DNA of 46,011 nucleotides, from contig CAKNRQ010000018.1 of the NCBI GenBank assembly GCA_930990965.1, forward strand, positions 1 to 46,011, read 5' to 3'. Shown here one piece after another: positions 1-7,897 of this stretch. Made by a program: the position numbers and the translations under genes. The stretch is from an uncultured Clostridia bacterium. Its GTDB lineage: Bacteria; Bacillota; Clostridia; Oscillospirales; Oscillospiraceae. Position 1 is the stretch's first letter, and each line of letters opens with the position of its first letter. The notes beneath the pieces are model-generated. The model had not been told where the DNA came from. It searched no databases and saw only the letters and a program-made list of their open reading frames with translations.

Positions 1-1
1 A

Positions 2-110
2 CGCTTTCTTTTGACAAGAGCAAAAGAAAGCGCCCCAGGATGGCCGCAACCGCCCGCGGTTGCCCTCCCACGTCCGGCGACGTGGCACCACCCCCTGCAC
101 GGCGCCGTGC
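2..110. repeat. Palindrome-rich leader upstream of recG
   Basis: Three perfect inverted repeats lie in about 110 bases. A 12-bp stem (2-13 with 21-32, 7-nt loop) is built on CGCTTTCTTTTG. A 6-bp stem occurs at 69-74/79-84 (CACGTC/GACGTG). A 14-base palindrome, GCACGGCGCCGTGC, occupies 97-110. The first stem is not followed by a T-run on the plus strand. The cluster resembles an intergenic palindromic repeat element rather than a gene; whether it recurs in the genome cannot be seen here. Confidence 0.5.
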
Positions 111-143
111 CGCCATATCCCCACCTTCAAGGAGGTGACAACC

Positions 144-2198
144 ACGCTAACCCTCTCAACTGACGTCCGGTACCTCAAAGGCATCGGAGAAGCCAAAGCC
201 AAAGCCCTTGCAAAGCTCGGCGTCCACACTGTGGCCGAGATGCTGGGCTTCTTTCCGCGCGCCTATGAGGATCGCAGCCGCATATTGCCCATTGCGAAAC
301 TTGAAGAGGGTGAATCGGCCTGCGTCCGGGCGATGATTGTCACCGAACCCGAGCTCAGCCGCATACGGCGCGGCATGGAGCTGCTGCGTTTTCGCATCTC
401 TGACAGCTCCGGCAGCATGCTGGTGACCTATTTCAACCAGGCCTGGCTGCGCAGCAGGCTCCACCGCGGCGAGAGCTATGTATTCTTCGGCAAGACTCAG
501 CTTACGGGCCGCAGCTTTTCTTTTGCCAATCCCGTCTTTGAGTCCGAGGACGAGGCCGGTCAGGTGACGGGACGCATCATGCCCGTGTACAGGCTCACCT
601 CGGGTCTCAGCCAGCGCGACATGCTGCGCGGAGTGCGCCGCGCCCTCGACGAGCCCGGTTTGCACCTGCCCGACGCCCTGCCGGAATACGTAGAGCGCGC
701 AAATCAGCTTTGCACGGCGCGTTACGCCTACGAAAACATCCACTTCCCCGCTGACGGTCACGCTCTGGGCCTGGCCAGGCGGCGGTTGGTATTCGAAGAG
801 CTCTTCACTCTGGTGTGCGCCCTGTCGCTCGTCAGGGGCGAGGGCGAGACCAGGCAGGGCGCGGCATTGCGGCCGCGGGACTTTTCCACCTTCACGTCCA
901 AGCTGCCCTTCACACCCACGCGGGCGCAGATGCGCGCCATAAACGAGTGCGCTCAGGATATGTACTCCGGCAAACTCATGAACCGTCTGGTACAGGGCGA
1001 CGTGGGCTCTGGCAAGACCCTAGTCGCCGCGGCTCTGGTGTGGCTGGCCGCTGAAAACGGCTTCCAGAGCGCGTTCATGGCCCCGACGGAACTGCTCGCC
1101 GAGCAGCACTACGCCACATTTACCGGCTTTCTCGAGCCGTTCGGGCTCAAGGTGTGCAAACTCACCGGCTCAATGGGCGCCAAAGCCCGGCGCGAAGCCC
1201 TGGCCCAACTGGCCTCCGGCGAGGCGGCTCTGGCCGTCGGCACCCACGCCCTCATAAGCGAGGACGTTGAATACCACCGGCTGGGGCTTGTCATCACGGA
1301 CGAGCAGCACCGTTTCGGCGTCAAGCAGCGCGCCGCGCTCTCGGCCAAGGGAGAAAGCCCCCATGTGCTGGTCATGAGCGCGACGCCCATACCGCGCACG
1401 CTCGCACTCATCATCTACGGCGACCTCGACGTCTCGCTCATCGACGAGCTGCCGCCGGGCCGGCAGCGTGTTGACACCTTCGCCGTCACTGGAGCATACC
1501 GCAAGCGCCTCAACGCCTTTATCGCCAAGCTCGTGGGCCAGGGCAGACAGGTCTTTGTGGTCTGTCCCGCCATTGACAGCGACACCGATACGCCGCGCGA
1601 ACTCACCAGCGCCGAGGAACACACAAAAGCCCTGCAAAAGGCCCTCCCCCAACTGCGCATCGAGTGTATACACGGCCGCATGAAACCCAAGCCGCGCGAC
1701 GAGATAATGCGCCGCTTCGCGGACGGCGAAATAGACGTACTCGTCTCCACGACGGTGATAGAAGTGGGCGTCGATGTACCCAACGCGGCGCTGATGATAG
1801 TGGAAAACGCAGAGCGCTTCGGTCTGAGCCAGCTCCATCAGCTGCGCGGGCGCGTGGGCCGCGGCGTACACAAGAGCTACTGCGTGCTGGTCTCCGACGC
1901 CAAGAACGAGGAAGCCCGCGAGCGTCTGGCCGCCATGACTCACATCTACGACGGCTTCAAAATAGCCGAAGAGGACCTGCGCCTGCGCGGCCCCGGCGAC
2001 TTCTTCGGCGCCAGACAGCACGGCCTGCCCGAGCTGCACATAGCTGACTTGGGCGCAGACATGGACGTGCTGAAACAGGCCCAGGCGGCCGCCAACGTTG
2101 TGTTGGCTGACGATCCCAACCTGGAGCGGCGCGAGAACCGGCCAGCCCTGGACGCCGCGCACAGGCTGCTCGAGGTCACCGGCTCGCGGCTGAGCTGA
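144..2198 (+). CDS. recG: ATP-dependent DNA helicase RecG
   Basis: RecG remodels stalled replication forks and branched recombination intermediates in the cytoplasm. From the start chosen the protein has 684 residues, the usual family length. It has an N-terminal wedge/OB region, Walker A GDVGSGKT near residues 285-292, a DEQH box followed by RFG, the motif III run TATPIPRT, and QLRGRVGRG in the second helicase lobe. The start is unusual. AAGGAGG (129-135) is followed 8 nt later by ACG at 144, and family homology begins exactly there (LTLSTDVRYLKGIG). No ATG, GTG or TTG lies at a usable distance; the upstream in-frame TTG at 60 lies inside palindromic repeats and has no ribosome site. Function is certain; the ACG start is inferred. 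Confidence 0.93.
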   Translation, partial: TLTLSTDVRYLKGIGEAKAKALAKLGVHTVAEMLGFFPRAYEDRSRILPIAKLEEGESACVRAMIVTEPELSRIRRGMELLRFRISDSSGSMLVTYFNQAWLRSRLHRGESYVFFGKTQLTGRSFSFANPVFESEDEAGQVTGRIMPVYRLTSGLSQRDMLRGVRRALDEPGLHLPDALPEYVERANQLCTARYAYENIHFPADGHALGLARRRLVFEELFTLVCALSLVRGEGETRQGAALRPRDFSTFTSKLPFTPTRAQMRAINECAQDMYSGKLMNRLVQGDVGSGKTLVAAALVWLAAENGFQSAFMAPTELLAEQHYATFTGFLEPFGLKVCKLTGSMGAKARREALAQLASGEAALAVGTHALISEDVEYHRLGLVITDEQHRFGVKQRAALSAKGESPHVLVMSATPIPRTLALIIYGDLDVSLIDELPPGRQRVDTFAVTGAYRKRLNAFIAKLVGQGRQVFVVCPAIDSDTDTPRELTSAEEHTKALQKALPQLRIECIHGRMKPKPRDEIMRRFADGEIDVLVSTTVIEVGVDVPNAALMIVENAERFGLSQLHQLRGRVGRGVHKSYCVLVSDAKNEEARERLAAMTHIYDGFKIAEEDLRLRGPGDFFGARQHGLPELHIADLGADMDVLKQAQAAANVVLADDPNLERRENRPALDAAHRLLEVTGSRLS

Positions 2199-2212
2199 TA
2201 ATGTGAACCACA

Positions 2213-2251
2213 CAGGCAGGGGCGCCCGCTTTGAGCGGGCGTCCCTGCCTG
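2213..2251 (+). terminator. Strong hairpin after recG
   Basis: An 18-bp stem (2213-2230 with 2234-2251, one G-U pair) closes on a 3-nt loop, 15 nt after the recG stop. It lacks a clear downstream T-run, so it may be an inefficient terminator or an mRNA-end stabiliser rather than a full intrinsic terminator. Confidence 0.55.
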
Positions 2252-2298
2252 TAATACTCGTCCCATGCGGCTCATACACTCCCCTGAGGGGGTGCGCC

Positions 2299-3633
2299 AT
2301 GGGCAAACGTCTTATAGTGAATACGGCGCTGATGACCTCGGCAAGCCTTCTTATGCGCTGCATAGCGATGGGCTTCCAGGGCTATCTCTCCGCAAAAATA
2401 GGCGCGGCGGGAATCGGGCTCTACCAGCTCGTCATGAGTGTGGAGCTGCTTGCCAGTACCTTTGCCATAAGCGGCATACGCTTCGCCGTAACGCGGCTGG
2501 TCAGCGAGGAGTTGGGCCTCGGGCGTTCGGGCGGCGTACACGGCGCCATGCTGCGCTCGGCACTCTATGCGCTGTGCTTCGGATCGGCGGCCATGCTGCT
2601 GCTGACCCGCTTTGCCGAACCCATAGGCTTTCTGTGGATAGGCGATGCGCGCACTGTGCTGAGCCTGCGCGTACTCGCCTTCGGGCTGCCCTGTCTCGCA
2701 CTGTCCAGCGTGCTGTCCGGCTATTTCACAGCCTGTGGCCGTATATGGAAGCCCTCGCTTGTACACCTCATAGAGCAGTGCGCCGTTGTGGCCTTCGTGG
2801 CCTTCTTTCTTGAGCGCGCGGGCGAGGGCGACATAGAACAGAGCTGCGCGGCAGTCTGCGCGGGCGTCACCGCGGCCGATATACTCTCACTGTGCCTCAT
2901 GCTGTGCTTCTACGTACACGACCGCCGCCGCTACGGTGAGCGCAACGGTGAGAGCTTCTGCCTCACAAGCCGCATGCTCTCAGTGGCGCTGCCGCTGGCC
3001 GTGAGCGCCTACGCCCGCAGCGCGCTCTCCACGCTTGAGCACCTGCTCGTGCCGCGCGGATTTCGCAAGAGCGGCCTCTCGGCCGATGCGGCCCTGGCAG
3101 GCTACGGTATCATACAGGGCATGGCCATGCCGGTGCTGGGTTTCCCATCAGTGCTGCTCTCCTCCCTGGCCGAGAACGTCATACCTGAGCTCACAAACGC
3201 ACAGGTACGCGGTGAGACGCGACGCATACGCCGCGAAGTCAAAACCCTGCTGGGCATGAGCCTGCTGTTCTCTCTTGCCACGGCGACGGCGCTCTTCGTC
3301 TTTGCCGATGTCATAGCCAACGCGCTCTTCTCCAGCGCTGAGGCAGGCAAATACATACGCCTGCTCGCGCCGCTCGTACCTGCCATGTACGTGGACATGG
3401 TGGTGGACGGCTGCCTCAAGGGCCTGGGCCAGCAGGTGTGGAGCATGGGCATCAATATACTCGACGCCGGACTGGGCGTGCTTCTGGTCTACACGCTGCT
3501 GCCGGTTGGCGCGCTGGACGCATACATAGGCATCATCTATTTCAACGAACTTCTAAACCTCACCCTCAGTTGTGCCCGGCTGCGCCGGGCGGTCACATCT
3601 CGCGCTCGACCAGCTCGTGAATCTTGGCGGTGA
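2299..3633 (+). CDS. SpoVB-like MOP-superfamily lipid-linked saccharide flippase
   Basis: A polytopic membrane protein of 444 residues resembling the stage V sporulation protein B / polysaccharide flippase family. This family moves undecaprenyl-linked precursors across the membrane, for example for spore cortex or wall polymers. The N-terminal run (MGKRLIVNTALMTSASLLMR) and the repeated hydrophobic helices, about 12, are characteristic. It is shorter than classical SpoVB (about 520), so it may be a paralogue with a different substrate. ATG 2299 follows a GAGGGGGTG ribosome site; an in-frame GTG at 2203 would run through the upstream hairpin and is rejected. The 3' end overlaps the convergent regulator by about 40 bases. 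Confidence 0.8.
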   Translation: MGKRLIVNTALMTSASLLMRCIAMGFQGYLSAKIGAAGIGLYQLVMSVELLASTFAISGIRFAVTRLVSEELGLGRSGGVHGAMLRSALYALCFGSAAMLLLTRFAEPIGFLWIGDARTVLSLRVLAFGLPCLALSSVLSGYFTACGRIWKPSLVHLIEQCAVVAFVAFFLERAGEGDIEQSCAAVCAGVTAADILSLCLMLCFYVHDRRRYGERNGESFCLTSRMLSVALPLAVSAYARSALSTLEHLLVPRGFRKSGLSADAALAGYGIIQGMAMPVLGFPSVLLSSLAENVIPELTNAQVRGETRRIRREVKTLLGMSLLFSLATATALFVFADVIANALFSSAEAGKYIRLLAPLVPAMYVDMVVDGCLKGLGQQVWSMGINILDAGLGVLLVYTLLPVGALDAYIGIIYFNELLNLTLSCARLRRAVTSRARPARESWR

Positions 3634-4561
3634 GGCTGTTCACGCCCTCGCCGGAAAGCATGCTGTACAAAGGGCTCTCCGAGAGGTCCCACGGCGCATC
3701 CAGCGACTTCTTGAGGCGCTGCTTCAGCGCTTCCACACGTCCGGCCTCGCCCATGGTCTCCGCAAAGTCCAGAGCCGATGCGAGCCACATCCACTCCGGC
3801 AGGTGCGCTGCCTCGGTCACAGCTTCAATGGCCTCGGTGATATACTTCGCGTCCTCCGTGCGGCCGGACTTTACGGCGTCCTCCACCAGATGCGCCATTG
3901 CCGTCACGGCCTCGCTTATACCGTCCAGCACGCGGCTCTGCCAGATGGGCCGGGCCTCATCACGCCGGTCCTGGGCCGTATAGAGCAGAGCTCGCTGCTC
4001 CACCCTATCCACGGTCACGGGCGGGAGGCTGTCCAGCAGCGCCTCGGCGCGCTCAAACTCGCCCCTCAACCGGCAACGGCTCAGTACCATCACCACCGCC
4101 TGCTCACGCACGCCGCTCTCAGTGCTTGAGCAGAGCTCTTCATACCAGCCGTCAATCGTGTCCCTGTAGCTCTCCGTGTCCTCCACGCCGTAAAGGAAGA
4201 GCGCCCCGTCGAGGTAGAGCGCGGTGGAAATGAGCAGCGAGTCGCAGTTTGGGTACTCGCGCAGCTTCTTCACGCCCAGCTCGAAGGCCGCGGCGTAGCC
4301 CTCTGAGCGCGCTTTATCGTCCAACGAGTTCAAGAACTCGCCTATTTCTGCCCTGCTCAAGTCACTTCCGAAACTGAACAGTTCGTTCATATCCACGCCC
4401 AGAAGCCTTGCAAGCGCGGGCAGCACACCTATGTCCGGCAAACTCACGCCGCGCTCCCATTTGTTGAAGGCGCTGGCCGTGACGCCTAGGCGGGAGGCCG
4501 CCTCCTCCTGTGTAAGCCCGAGGGCCCGGCGTCTGGCGCGGATAATCTCGCTCATTCGCAT
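3593..4561 (-). CDS. XRE-family transcriptional regulator with helical C-terminal domain
   Basis: The first 65 residues are a lambda-repressor-like HTH (LGLTQEEAASRLGVTASAF, KWERGVSLPDI). The remaining 250 residues are alpha-helical, rich in Ala, Glu and Leu, and look TPR-like, as in regulators that bind a peptide or protein signal; no ligand is evident. ATG 4561 is chosen because GAGGTGA ends 5 nt upstream; ATG 4555 is also possible. A sigma-A-type promoter and an inverted repeat lie just upstream. The gene is convergent with, and overlaps, the flippase gene. Confidence 0.82.
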   Translation of the reverse strand: MRMSEIIRARRRALGLTQEEAASRLGVTASAFNKWERGVSLPDIGVLPALARLLGVDMNELFSFGSDLSRAEIGEFLNSLDDKARSEGYAAAFELGVKKLREYPNCDSLLISTALYLDGALFLYGVEDTESYRDTIDGWYEELCSSTESGVREQAVVMVLSRCRLRGEFERAEALLDSLPPVTVDRVEQRALLYTAQDRRDEARPIWQSRVLDGISEAVTAMAHLVEDAVKSGRTEDAKYITEAIEAVTEAAHLPEWMWLASALDFAETMGEAGRVEALKQRLKKSLDAPWDLSESPLYSMLSGEGVNSLTAKIHELVEREM

Positions 4562-4578
4562 CAAATCACCTCGCCGCT

Positions 4579-4608
4579 ATGATAACACAGCCGCAGACCG
4601 GCGCACAA
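4579..4608 (-). promoter_or_regulatory. Probable promoter of the XRE regulator
   Basis: On the minus strand, TTGTGC (4603-4608) and TATCAT (4579-4584) are separated by 18 nt, and the -10 lies about 20 nt ahead of the start codon. Confidence 0.5.
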
Positions 4609-4620
4609 TGCCCGCCGTAT

Positions 4621-4644
4621 TCACATTTTGCTCTCCAAATGTGA
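4621..4644. promoter_or_regulatory. Inverted repeat upstream of the XRE promoter
   Basis: TCACATTT (4621-4628) and AAATGTGA (4637-4644) form a perfect 8-bp inverted repeat with an 8-nt centre, 13-36 bases upstream of the regulator's -35 box. It is a candidate operator, possibly autoregulatory; a small hairpin is the alternative. Confidence 0.35.
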
Positions 4645-4653
4645 GTAAAATTC

Positions 4654-4687
4654 AAAAAAGGCCGCCCGGTATCCCGGGCGGCCTTTT
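4654..4687 (-). terminator. Intrinsic terminator of ribU
   Basis: GGCCGCCCGG (4660-4669) pairs with CCGGGCGGCC (4674-4683) around a 4-nt loop. On the minus strand it is followed by six T residues (4654-4659), 10 nt after the ribU stop. Four T residues on the plus side make it weakly bidirectional. Confidence 0.9.
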
Positions 4688-4697
4688 GCCGTTTTAT

Positions 4698-5387
4698 TCA
4701 GATGATACCCTGCAGGCTCAGAGCAAAGAGCACGCAGGTGAGGAAGACGAAGAGCACAACTATCGTTATGCCGGTCTTCTTTTTCCCGTTCACTTCGCCG
4801 CGGCCGGTACTCTCAGGGATGAGCTTCGCCTTGCGCAGCGCGCTGACTACAGGCTTGTAGAGCAGCAGCGTGGCAGTGAGGTTCAGGCCTCCCTTGACAG
4901 CGTTGAAGGGCAGGAACACAGGCAGCAGCATGTCGGCTACGGCCTCACGGGGCATGCCCTGGTAGATTGGCGTGAGGAAGTAATTCCAGAGCAGCATGGT
5001 AACTATGAGCAGCACCAGGCCGGTCACAAGACCCAGCACAGCGCCTTTCATTGTGTGGTCACGCTTATAGATGTAACAGGCCACACAGCAGAAGCTGCCA
5101 GTGGCGACAATGTTCATGATGCAGCCGATAATACCAGAGCTGCTGAATGGCGAGAGCATTTCCAGCACGCACACGACCAGTATCATGGCCAGAGCGGAGA
5201 GCGGTCCATAGATGAAGCCCGCTATGCAGATGACTACGTCCTTGAAGTCGAAGTCCAGAAACCCGTTCACGCTCGGCAGCAGCTTGCTGACCGCCATGAC
5301 CGCAAAGGCCAGGGCCGAGAGCATTGCAAGCGTTGCGATTTTCTTGATGTCTACTTTCTGTGCGGTGGGTGTGGTTCTTGCATCCAT
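4698..5387 (-). CDS. ribU: ECF transporter S component, riboflavin (RibU)
   Basis: Substrate-binding membrane subunit of an energy-coupling-factor transporter. It takes up riboflavin and uses a shared EcfAA'T module encoded elsewhere. The 229-residue protein has about six hydrophobic helices; the first starts after KKIATLAMLSALAFAVMAV, close to the AxxxA surface that binds EcfT. The assignment rests mainly on the FMN riboswitch directly upstream, which is specific for riboflavin genes, and on overall RibU-like sequence. CGGAGGTA (5395-5402) precedes ATG 5387. The C-terminal 60 residues add an extra hydrophilic stretch and a final helix. It is a single-gene unit with its own promoter and terminator. 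Confidence 0.88.
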   Translation of the reverse strand: MDARTTPTAQKVDIKKIATLAMLSALAFAVMAVSKLLPSVNGFLDFDFKDVVICIAGFIYGPLSALAMILVVCVLEMLSPFSSSGIIGCIMNIVATGSFCCVACYIYKRDHTMKGAVLGLVTGLVLLIVTMLLWNYFLTPIYQGMPREAVADMLLPVFLPFNAVKGGLNLTATLLLYKPVVSALRKAKLIPESTGRGEVNGKKKTGITIVVLFVFLTCVLFALSLQGII

Positions 5388-5401
5388 AATTTTCTACCTC
5401 C

Positions 5402-5438
5402 GAAAAAAGAAATTACCCGAAAGAAGTCTTCTTCCGGG
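5402..5438 (-). terminator. Riboswitch-controlled attenuator hairpin
   Basis: On the minus strand, a stem between 5438-5428 and 5426-5416 (about 10 bp, GAC loop) is followed by a T-rich tract (5411-5402) directly before the ribU ribosome site. This is the expression platform expected for premature termination when FMN binds the upstream aptamer. Confidence 0.8.
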
Positions 5439-5481
5439 CGCAATCTTTTCGCAGGCGCAATGATACCAAAAAGATAACGCG

Positions 5482-5597
5482 TCTCCTTCCATCCAGACTA
5501 TACTGTCGGTATCGGAATCACACCGAATCGGCCTCAAAGAACGAGGTTCGCGGACTATACCGCCGGTCGGGAATTTCACCCTGCCCCGAAGACACTC
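5482..5597 (-). promoter_or_regulatory. FMN riboswitch (RFN element)
   Basis: The minus strand carries the conserved RFN blocks in order: TCGGGGCAGGGTGAAATTCC, CGACCGGCGGTA, GTCCGCGA, GGTGTGATTCCGATACCGAC, AGTATAGTCTGGATG, then AAGGAGA. It binds FMN and here most likely controls transcription through the hairpin at 5416-5438, shutting off riboflavin uptake when flavin is plentiful. Confidence 0.95.
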
Positions 5598-5613
5598 TAT
5601 TGGGTTTGACAGC

Positions 5614-5642
5614 ATTATAACACTACTGTGTTGAAATTGCAA
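5614..5642 (-). promoter_or_regulatory. Promoter of the riboswitch-ribU unit
   Basis: TTGCAA (5637-5642) and a perfect TATAAT (5614-5619), read on the minus strand, are spaced by 17 nt. Transcription would start about 10-15 nt before the aptamer. Confidence 0.85.
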
Positions 5643-5646
5643 TACC

Positions 5647-6531
5647 CTATTTCTTTCCCGGCAGCAGAGCCACCATATCCTCCGGCAGAGCACAGTTGAG
5701 CTCTACAATTTCTCGTGTCAGCGGGTGTATAAGCCTGAGCGCGCTCGAGTGCAGCGCCGGACGGTCCAGTTCCATACACGCCCGGCCGTAGAGCCGGTCA
5801 CCCAGCAGCGGGCAGCCTATCGAGGCCATGTGTACGCGGATCTGGTGCGTCCTCCCCGTCTCTGGCCTGGCACGCACCAGGCTGAAGCCATTCCAGGTGA
5901 GCAAAGTCTCATAGCGCGTAAGGCTGGGCGCACCCTGCGGGTCAACGCCAAAGCGCTTCTCCTCGCCCACACGGGCTATGGGGACGTCTATGACGCCCTC
6001 GGCTTGTTCCGGCACTCCCACACAGATCGCCAGGTACTCACGGCGAAACTCGTCCGTGTGCAGTATGCGCCGCAGCCGCTCGTGCATGTAACCGTTCTTC
6101 GCCGCGCACATGAGCCCCGTCGTACCCCGGTCAAGGCGGTTTACAGGGTGAAAAGGCGCATTGGTGCCCAGGTAGGCCGCGACCATCGCGCCCACCGTCG
6201 GCTCATGCCTTTCGCTGCGCCCGTGTACGGCCATGCCGGCGGGCTTGTTTATGATAATGAGGTCCTCGTCCTCCCATGCCACGTCGAGCGCGGGCCCGGC
6301 TGGCGCAAATGCCCCCGGCCTGGCGTCCCCGACGTCCACTTCAATCACGTCGAGGGCGTGCACTATGTCTATGGTCCGTGCCGGGATGCCGTTTACTCTC
6401 ACCGCGCCCGGCCTGTGCTTGAGCCGCGTCACCAGTCCCGCCGAGAGTCCCAGGGAGCCTTGCAGCACTGAACGCACCCGGGCCCCGTCCTTTTCGGGCG
6501 GGACCGTATATTCGAGTGTCCTTGAACTCAC
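5647..6531 (-). CDS. RluA-family pseudouridine synthase
   Basis: Isomerises uridine to pseudouridine in rRNA or tRNA. The 294-residue protein has an S4-like RNA-binding N-terminus (about residues 15-70) and the RluA catalytic domain. The signature is NRLDRGTTGL, with catalytic Asp134, and RPETGRTHQIRVH follows near residue 220. The usual HRLDR is NRLDR here, a conservative change. The GTG start overlaps the macrodomain stop (GTGA), so the two genes are probably translationally coupled. The exact target base cannot be told from sequence. Confidence 0.93.
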   Translation of the reverse strand: MSSRTLEYTVPPEKDGARVRSVLQGSLGLSAGLVTRLKHRPGAVRVNGIPARTIDIVHALDVIEVDVGDARPGAFAPAGPALDVAWEDEDLIIINKPAGMAVHGRSERHEPTVGAMVAAYLGTNAPFHPVNRLDRGTTGLMCAAKNGYMHERLRRILHTDEFRREYLAICVGVPEQAEGVIDVPIARVGEEKRFGVDPQGAPSLTRYETLLTWNGFSLVRARPETGRTHQIRVHMASIGCPLLGDRLYGRACMELDRPALHSSALRLIHPLTREIVELNCALPEDMVALLPGKK

Positions 6532-7043
6532 AGCTCTTTGAGCGCAGCCTCGTAGGCCGCCTTTGTCCGGCTGTCAAAGCAGACCATGCGTACGCGCTCT
6601 ATTTCGGGGTGTCCTTCAAGATATGCGGCGATGGCGCCAAGCGCCACATGCGCGGCCTTGTCCACGGGGTAGCCGTACACGCCGGTGGATATGCTCGGGA
6701 AGTCCACAGTCTTGCAGCCGTACTCGCTCGCAAGCTCCAGGCAGGATGTGTAGCAGCCGGCCAACTTCTCAGCCTCTCCGTGAGTGCCGCCGTGCCAGAC
6801 CGGCCCCGGCGTGTGCAGGACGTACTTGGCGCGCAGCCGGTAGCCCTTAGTAATCTTCGCCTTGCCGGTCTCGCAGCCGTGCAGCGTCCGGCACTCGGCG
6901 AGCAGCTCCGGCCCCGCCGCGCGGTGTATGGCCCCGTCAACTCCACCGCCGCCGAGCAGCGAAGTGTTGGCTGCATTGGCTATGGCGTCCGCATCCGAGC
7001 GCGTGATGTCGCCCTGAATGATCTCTATACGTGTAGTATCCAT
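6528..7043 (-). CDS. Macrodomain protein, probable O-acetyl-ADP-ribose deacetylase / ADP-ribosyl hydrolase
   Basis: A stand-alone macrodomain of 171 residues, the usual length for the YmdB/MacroD class. Visible motifs are GDITRSDADAIANAAN, the GGGGVDGAIHRAAGPEL ligand loop and STGVYGYP, the phosphate-binding loop. These enzymes remove ADP-ribose from proteins or nucleic acids or deacetylate O-acetyl-ADP-ribose. AGGAGG precedes ATG 7043. It is the first gene of a two-gene unit with the pseudouridine synthase. A TATGAT -10 element sits about 18 nt ahead of the ribosome site; the -35 is weak. Confidence 0.93.
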   Translation of the reverse strand: MDTTRIEIIQGDITRSDADAIANAANTSLLGGGGVDGAIHRAAGPELLAECRTLHGCETGKAKITKGYRLRAKYVLHTPGPVWHGGTHGEAEKLAGCYTSCLELASEYGCKTVDFPSISTGVYGYPVDKAAHVALGAIAAYLEGHPEIERVRMVCFDSRTKAAYEAALKEL

Positions 7044-7151
7044 ATCGCGCCTCCTTTTTTCGCATCATACCACGTCCGACGCAAAAAAGAAAGTCCCGGC
7101 TGACATCATGTGACTTTACGCAAATTTAATACGCTATAATGTAATTTATAC

Positions 7152-7180
7152 TTGACATATTGTCGGGCAGATGCTATGCT
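7152..7180 (+). promoter_or_regulatory. Promoter of the membrane protein / XRE pair
   Basis: A consensus TTGACA (7152-7157), a 17-nt spacer and TATGCT (7175-7180), 30 bases before the start codon. Confidence 0.85.
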
Positions 7181-7209
7181 GTAGACACAAAGGCAAGGGA
7201 GGCGCAAAT

Positions 7210-7659
7210 ATGTCAGACAAATTCAGATACAAGGAATCGGGCTACGACGAAAGGCAGACTGCCGTACGCGGCCGGGCCTTCAAGTGGGCATATATCACGC
7301 TGCTGGTGTCGCTGGGCATCTACTGCGTAACGGACGGGATATGGAACTGGTGCGTGCCATTCACGGGCTGCGCCTCGGCGATAAGCGTATCGGTCATAGT
7401 CATGGCCTGCATCTGCATTGATGGCGACGCCTACTGGCTGACCAACAAGAACCTGGTGGGACAGTATGTTTCCTTTGCGCTCATCGGAATTTTAAACCTT
7501 GGTATAGCCATTGCCGCCGCGATAGACGGAACGCTCGTCAGCGAAGGCAGGGTACAACTGGCCGGCGCAAACCTCGCACTGAGCTGCGCCTTCGTGTCTC
7601 TTTTCATCGCCGCCCTGGCGCATCACGCCCAGTTACAGCAGGAGAGTGACGACGATTGA
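7210..7659 (+). CDS. Small four-helix membrane protein of unknown function, partner of an XRE repressor
   Basis: A 149-residue protein with a short charged N-terminus (YKESGYDERQTAVRGRAFKW) and four hydrophobic helices. The YDERQ motif before the first helix is shared by many small Firmicute membrane proteins encoded next to tiny XRE repressors; their role is unknown. ATG 7210 is used because GGGAGG lies 7-12 nt upstream. The stop overlaps the next gene's TTG start. It is probably regulated by that downstream repressor, by analogy with similar pairs. Confidence 0.75.
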   Translation: MSDKFRYKESGYDERQTAVRGRAFKWAYITLLVSLGIYCVTDGIWNWCVPFTGCASAISVSVIVMACICIDGDAYWLTNKNLVGQYVSFALIGILNLGIAIAAAIDGTLVSEGRVQLAGANLALSCAFVSLFIAALAHHAQLQQESDDD

Positions 7660-7850
7660 AGAACCTGCGTATGAAGAGCGCCCGCGCGGCCAAGGACATG
7701 AGCCAGCAGCAGCTCGCCGAGGCGGTCGGCGTCACGCGCCAGACCATAAACGCGATAGAGCGCGGAGATTATAACCCCACCATCAAGCTGTGCCTGGCCA
7801 TCTGCCATGCGCTGGACAGGACGCTTGACGAGCTGTTCTGGGAAGATTGA
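7656..7850 (+). CDS. Small XRE-family transcriptional regulator
   Basis: A 64-residue stand-alone HTH protein of the YozG/Cro type: MSQQQLAEAVGVTRQTINAI, then ERGDYNPTIKLCLAICHAL and the family ending TLDELFWED. Translation begins at TTG 7656, inside the end of the membrane-protein gene (4-base overlap), which points to coupled expression. These repressors usually control their own operon. Confidence 0.92.
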   Translation: MKNLRMKSARAAKDMSQQQLAEAVGVTRQTINAIERGDYNPTIKLCLAICHALDRTLDELFWED

Positions 7851-7860
7851 GACGAATAGA

Positions 7861-7896
7861 GCCGCCCGGAATGCCATGGCATTCCGGGCGGCTTTT
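7861..7896. terminator. Bidirectional terminator between convergent genes
   Basis: A 32-base perfect palindrome (7861-7892, GCCGCCCGGAATGCC and its complement) is followed by TTTT on the plus strand. It lies between the XRE gene and the convergent phosphoesterase gene. Confidence 0.88.
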
Positions 7897-7897
7897 A

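Noticed and set aside
2203..2298. Longer flippase start at GTG 2203
   Set aside because: It would translate through the strong hairpin after recG and has no ribosome site; ATG 2299 has one and matches the family start.
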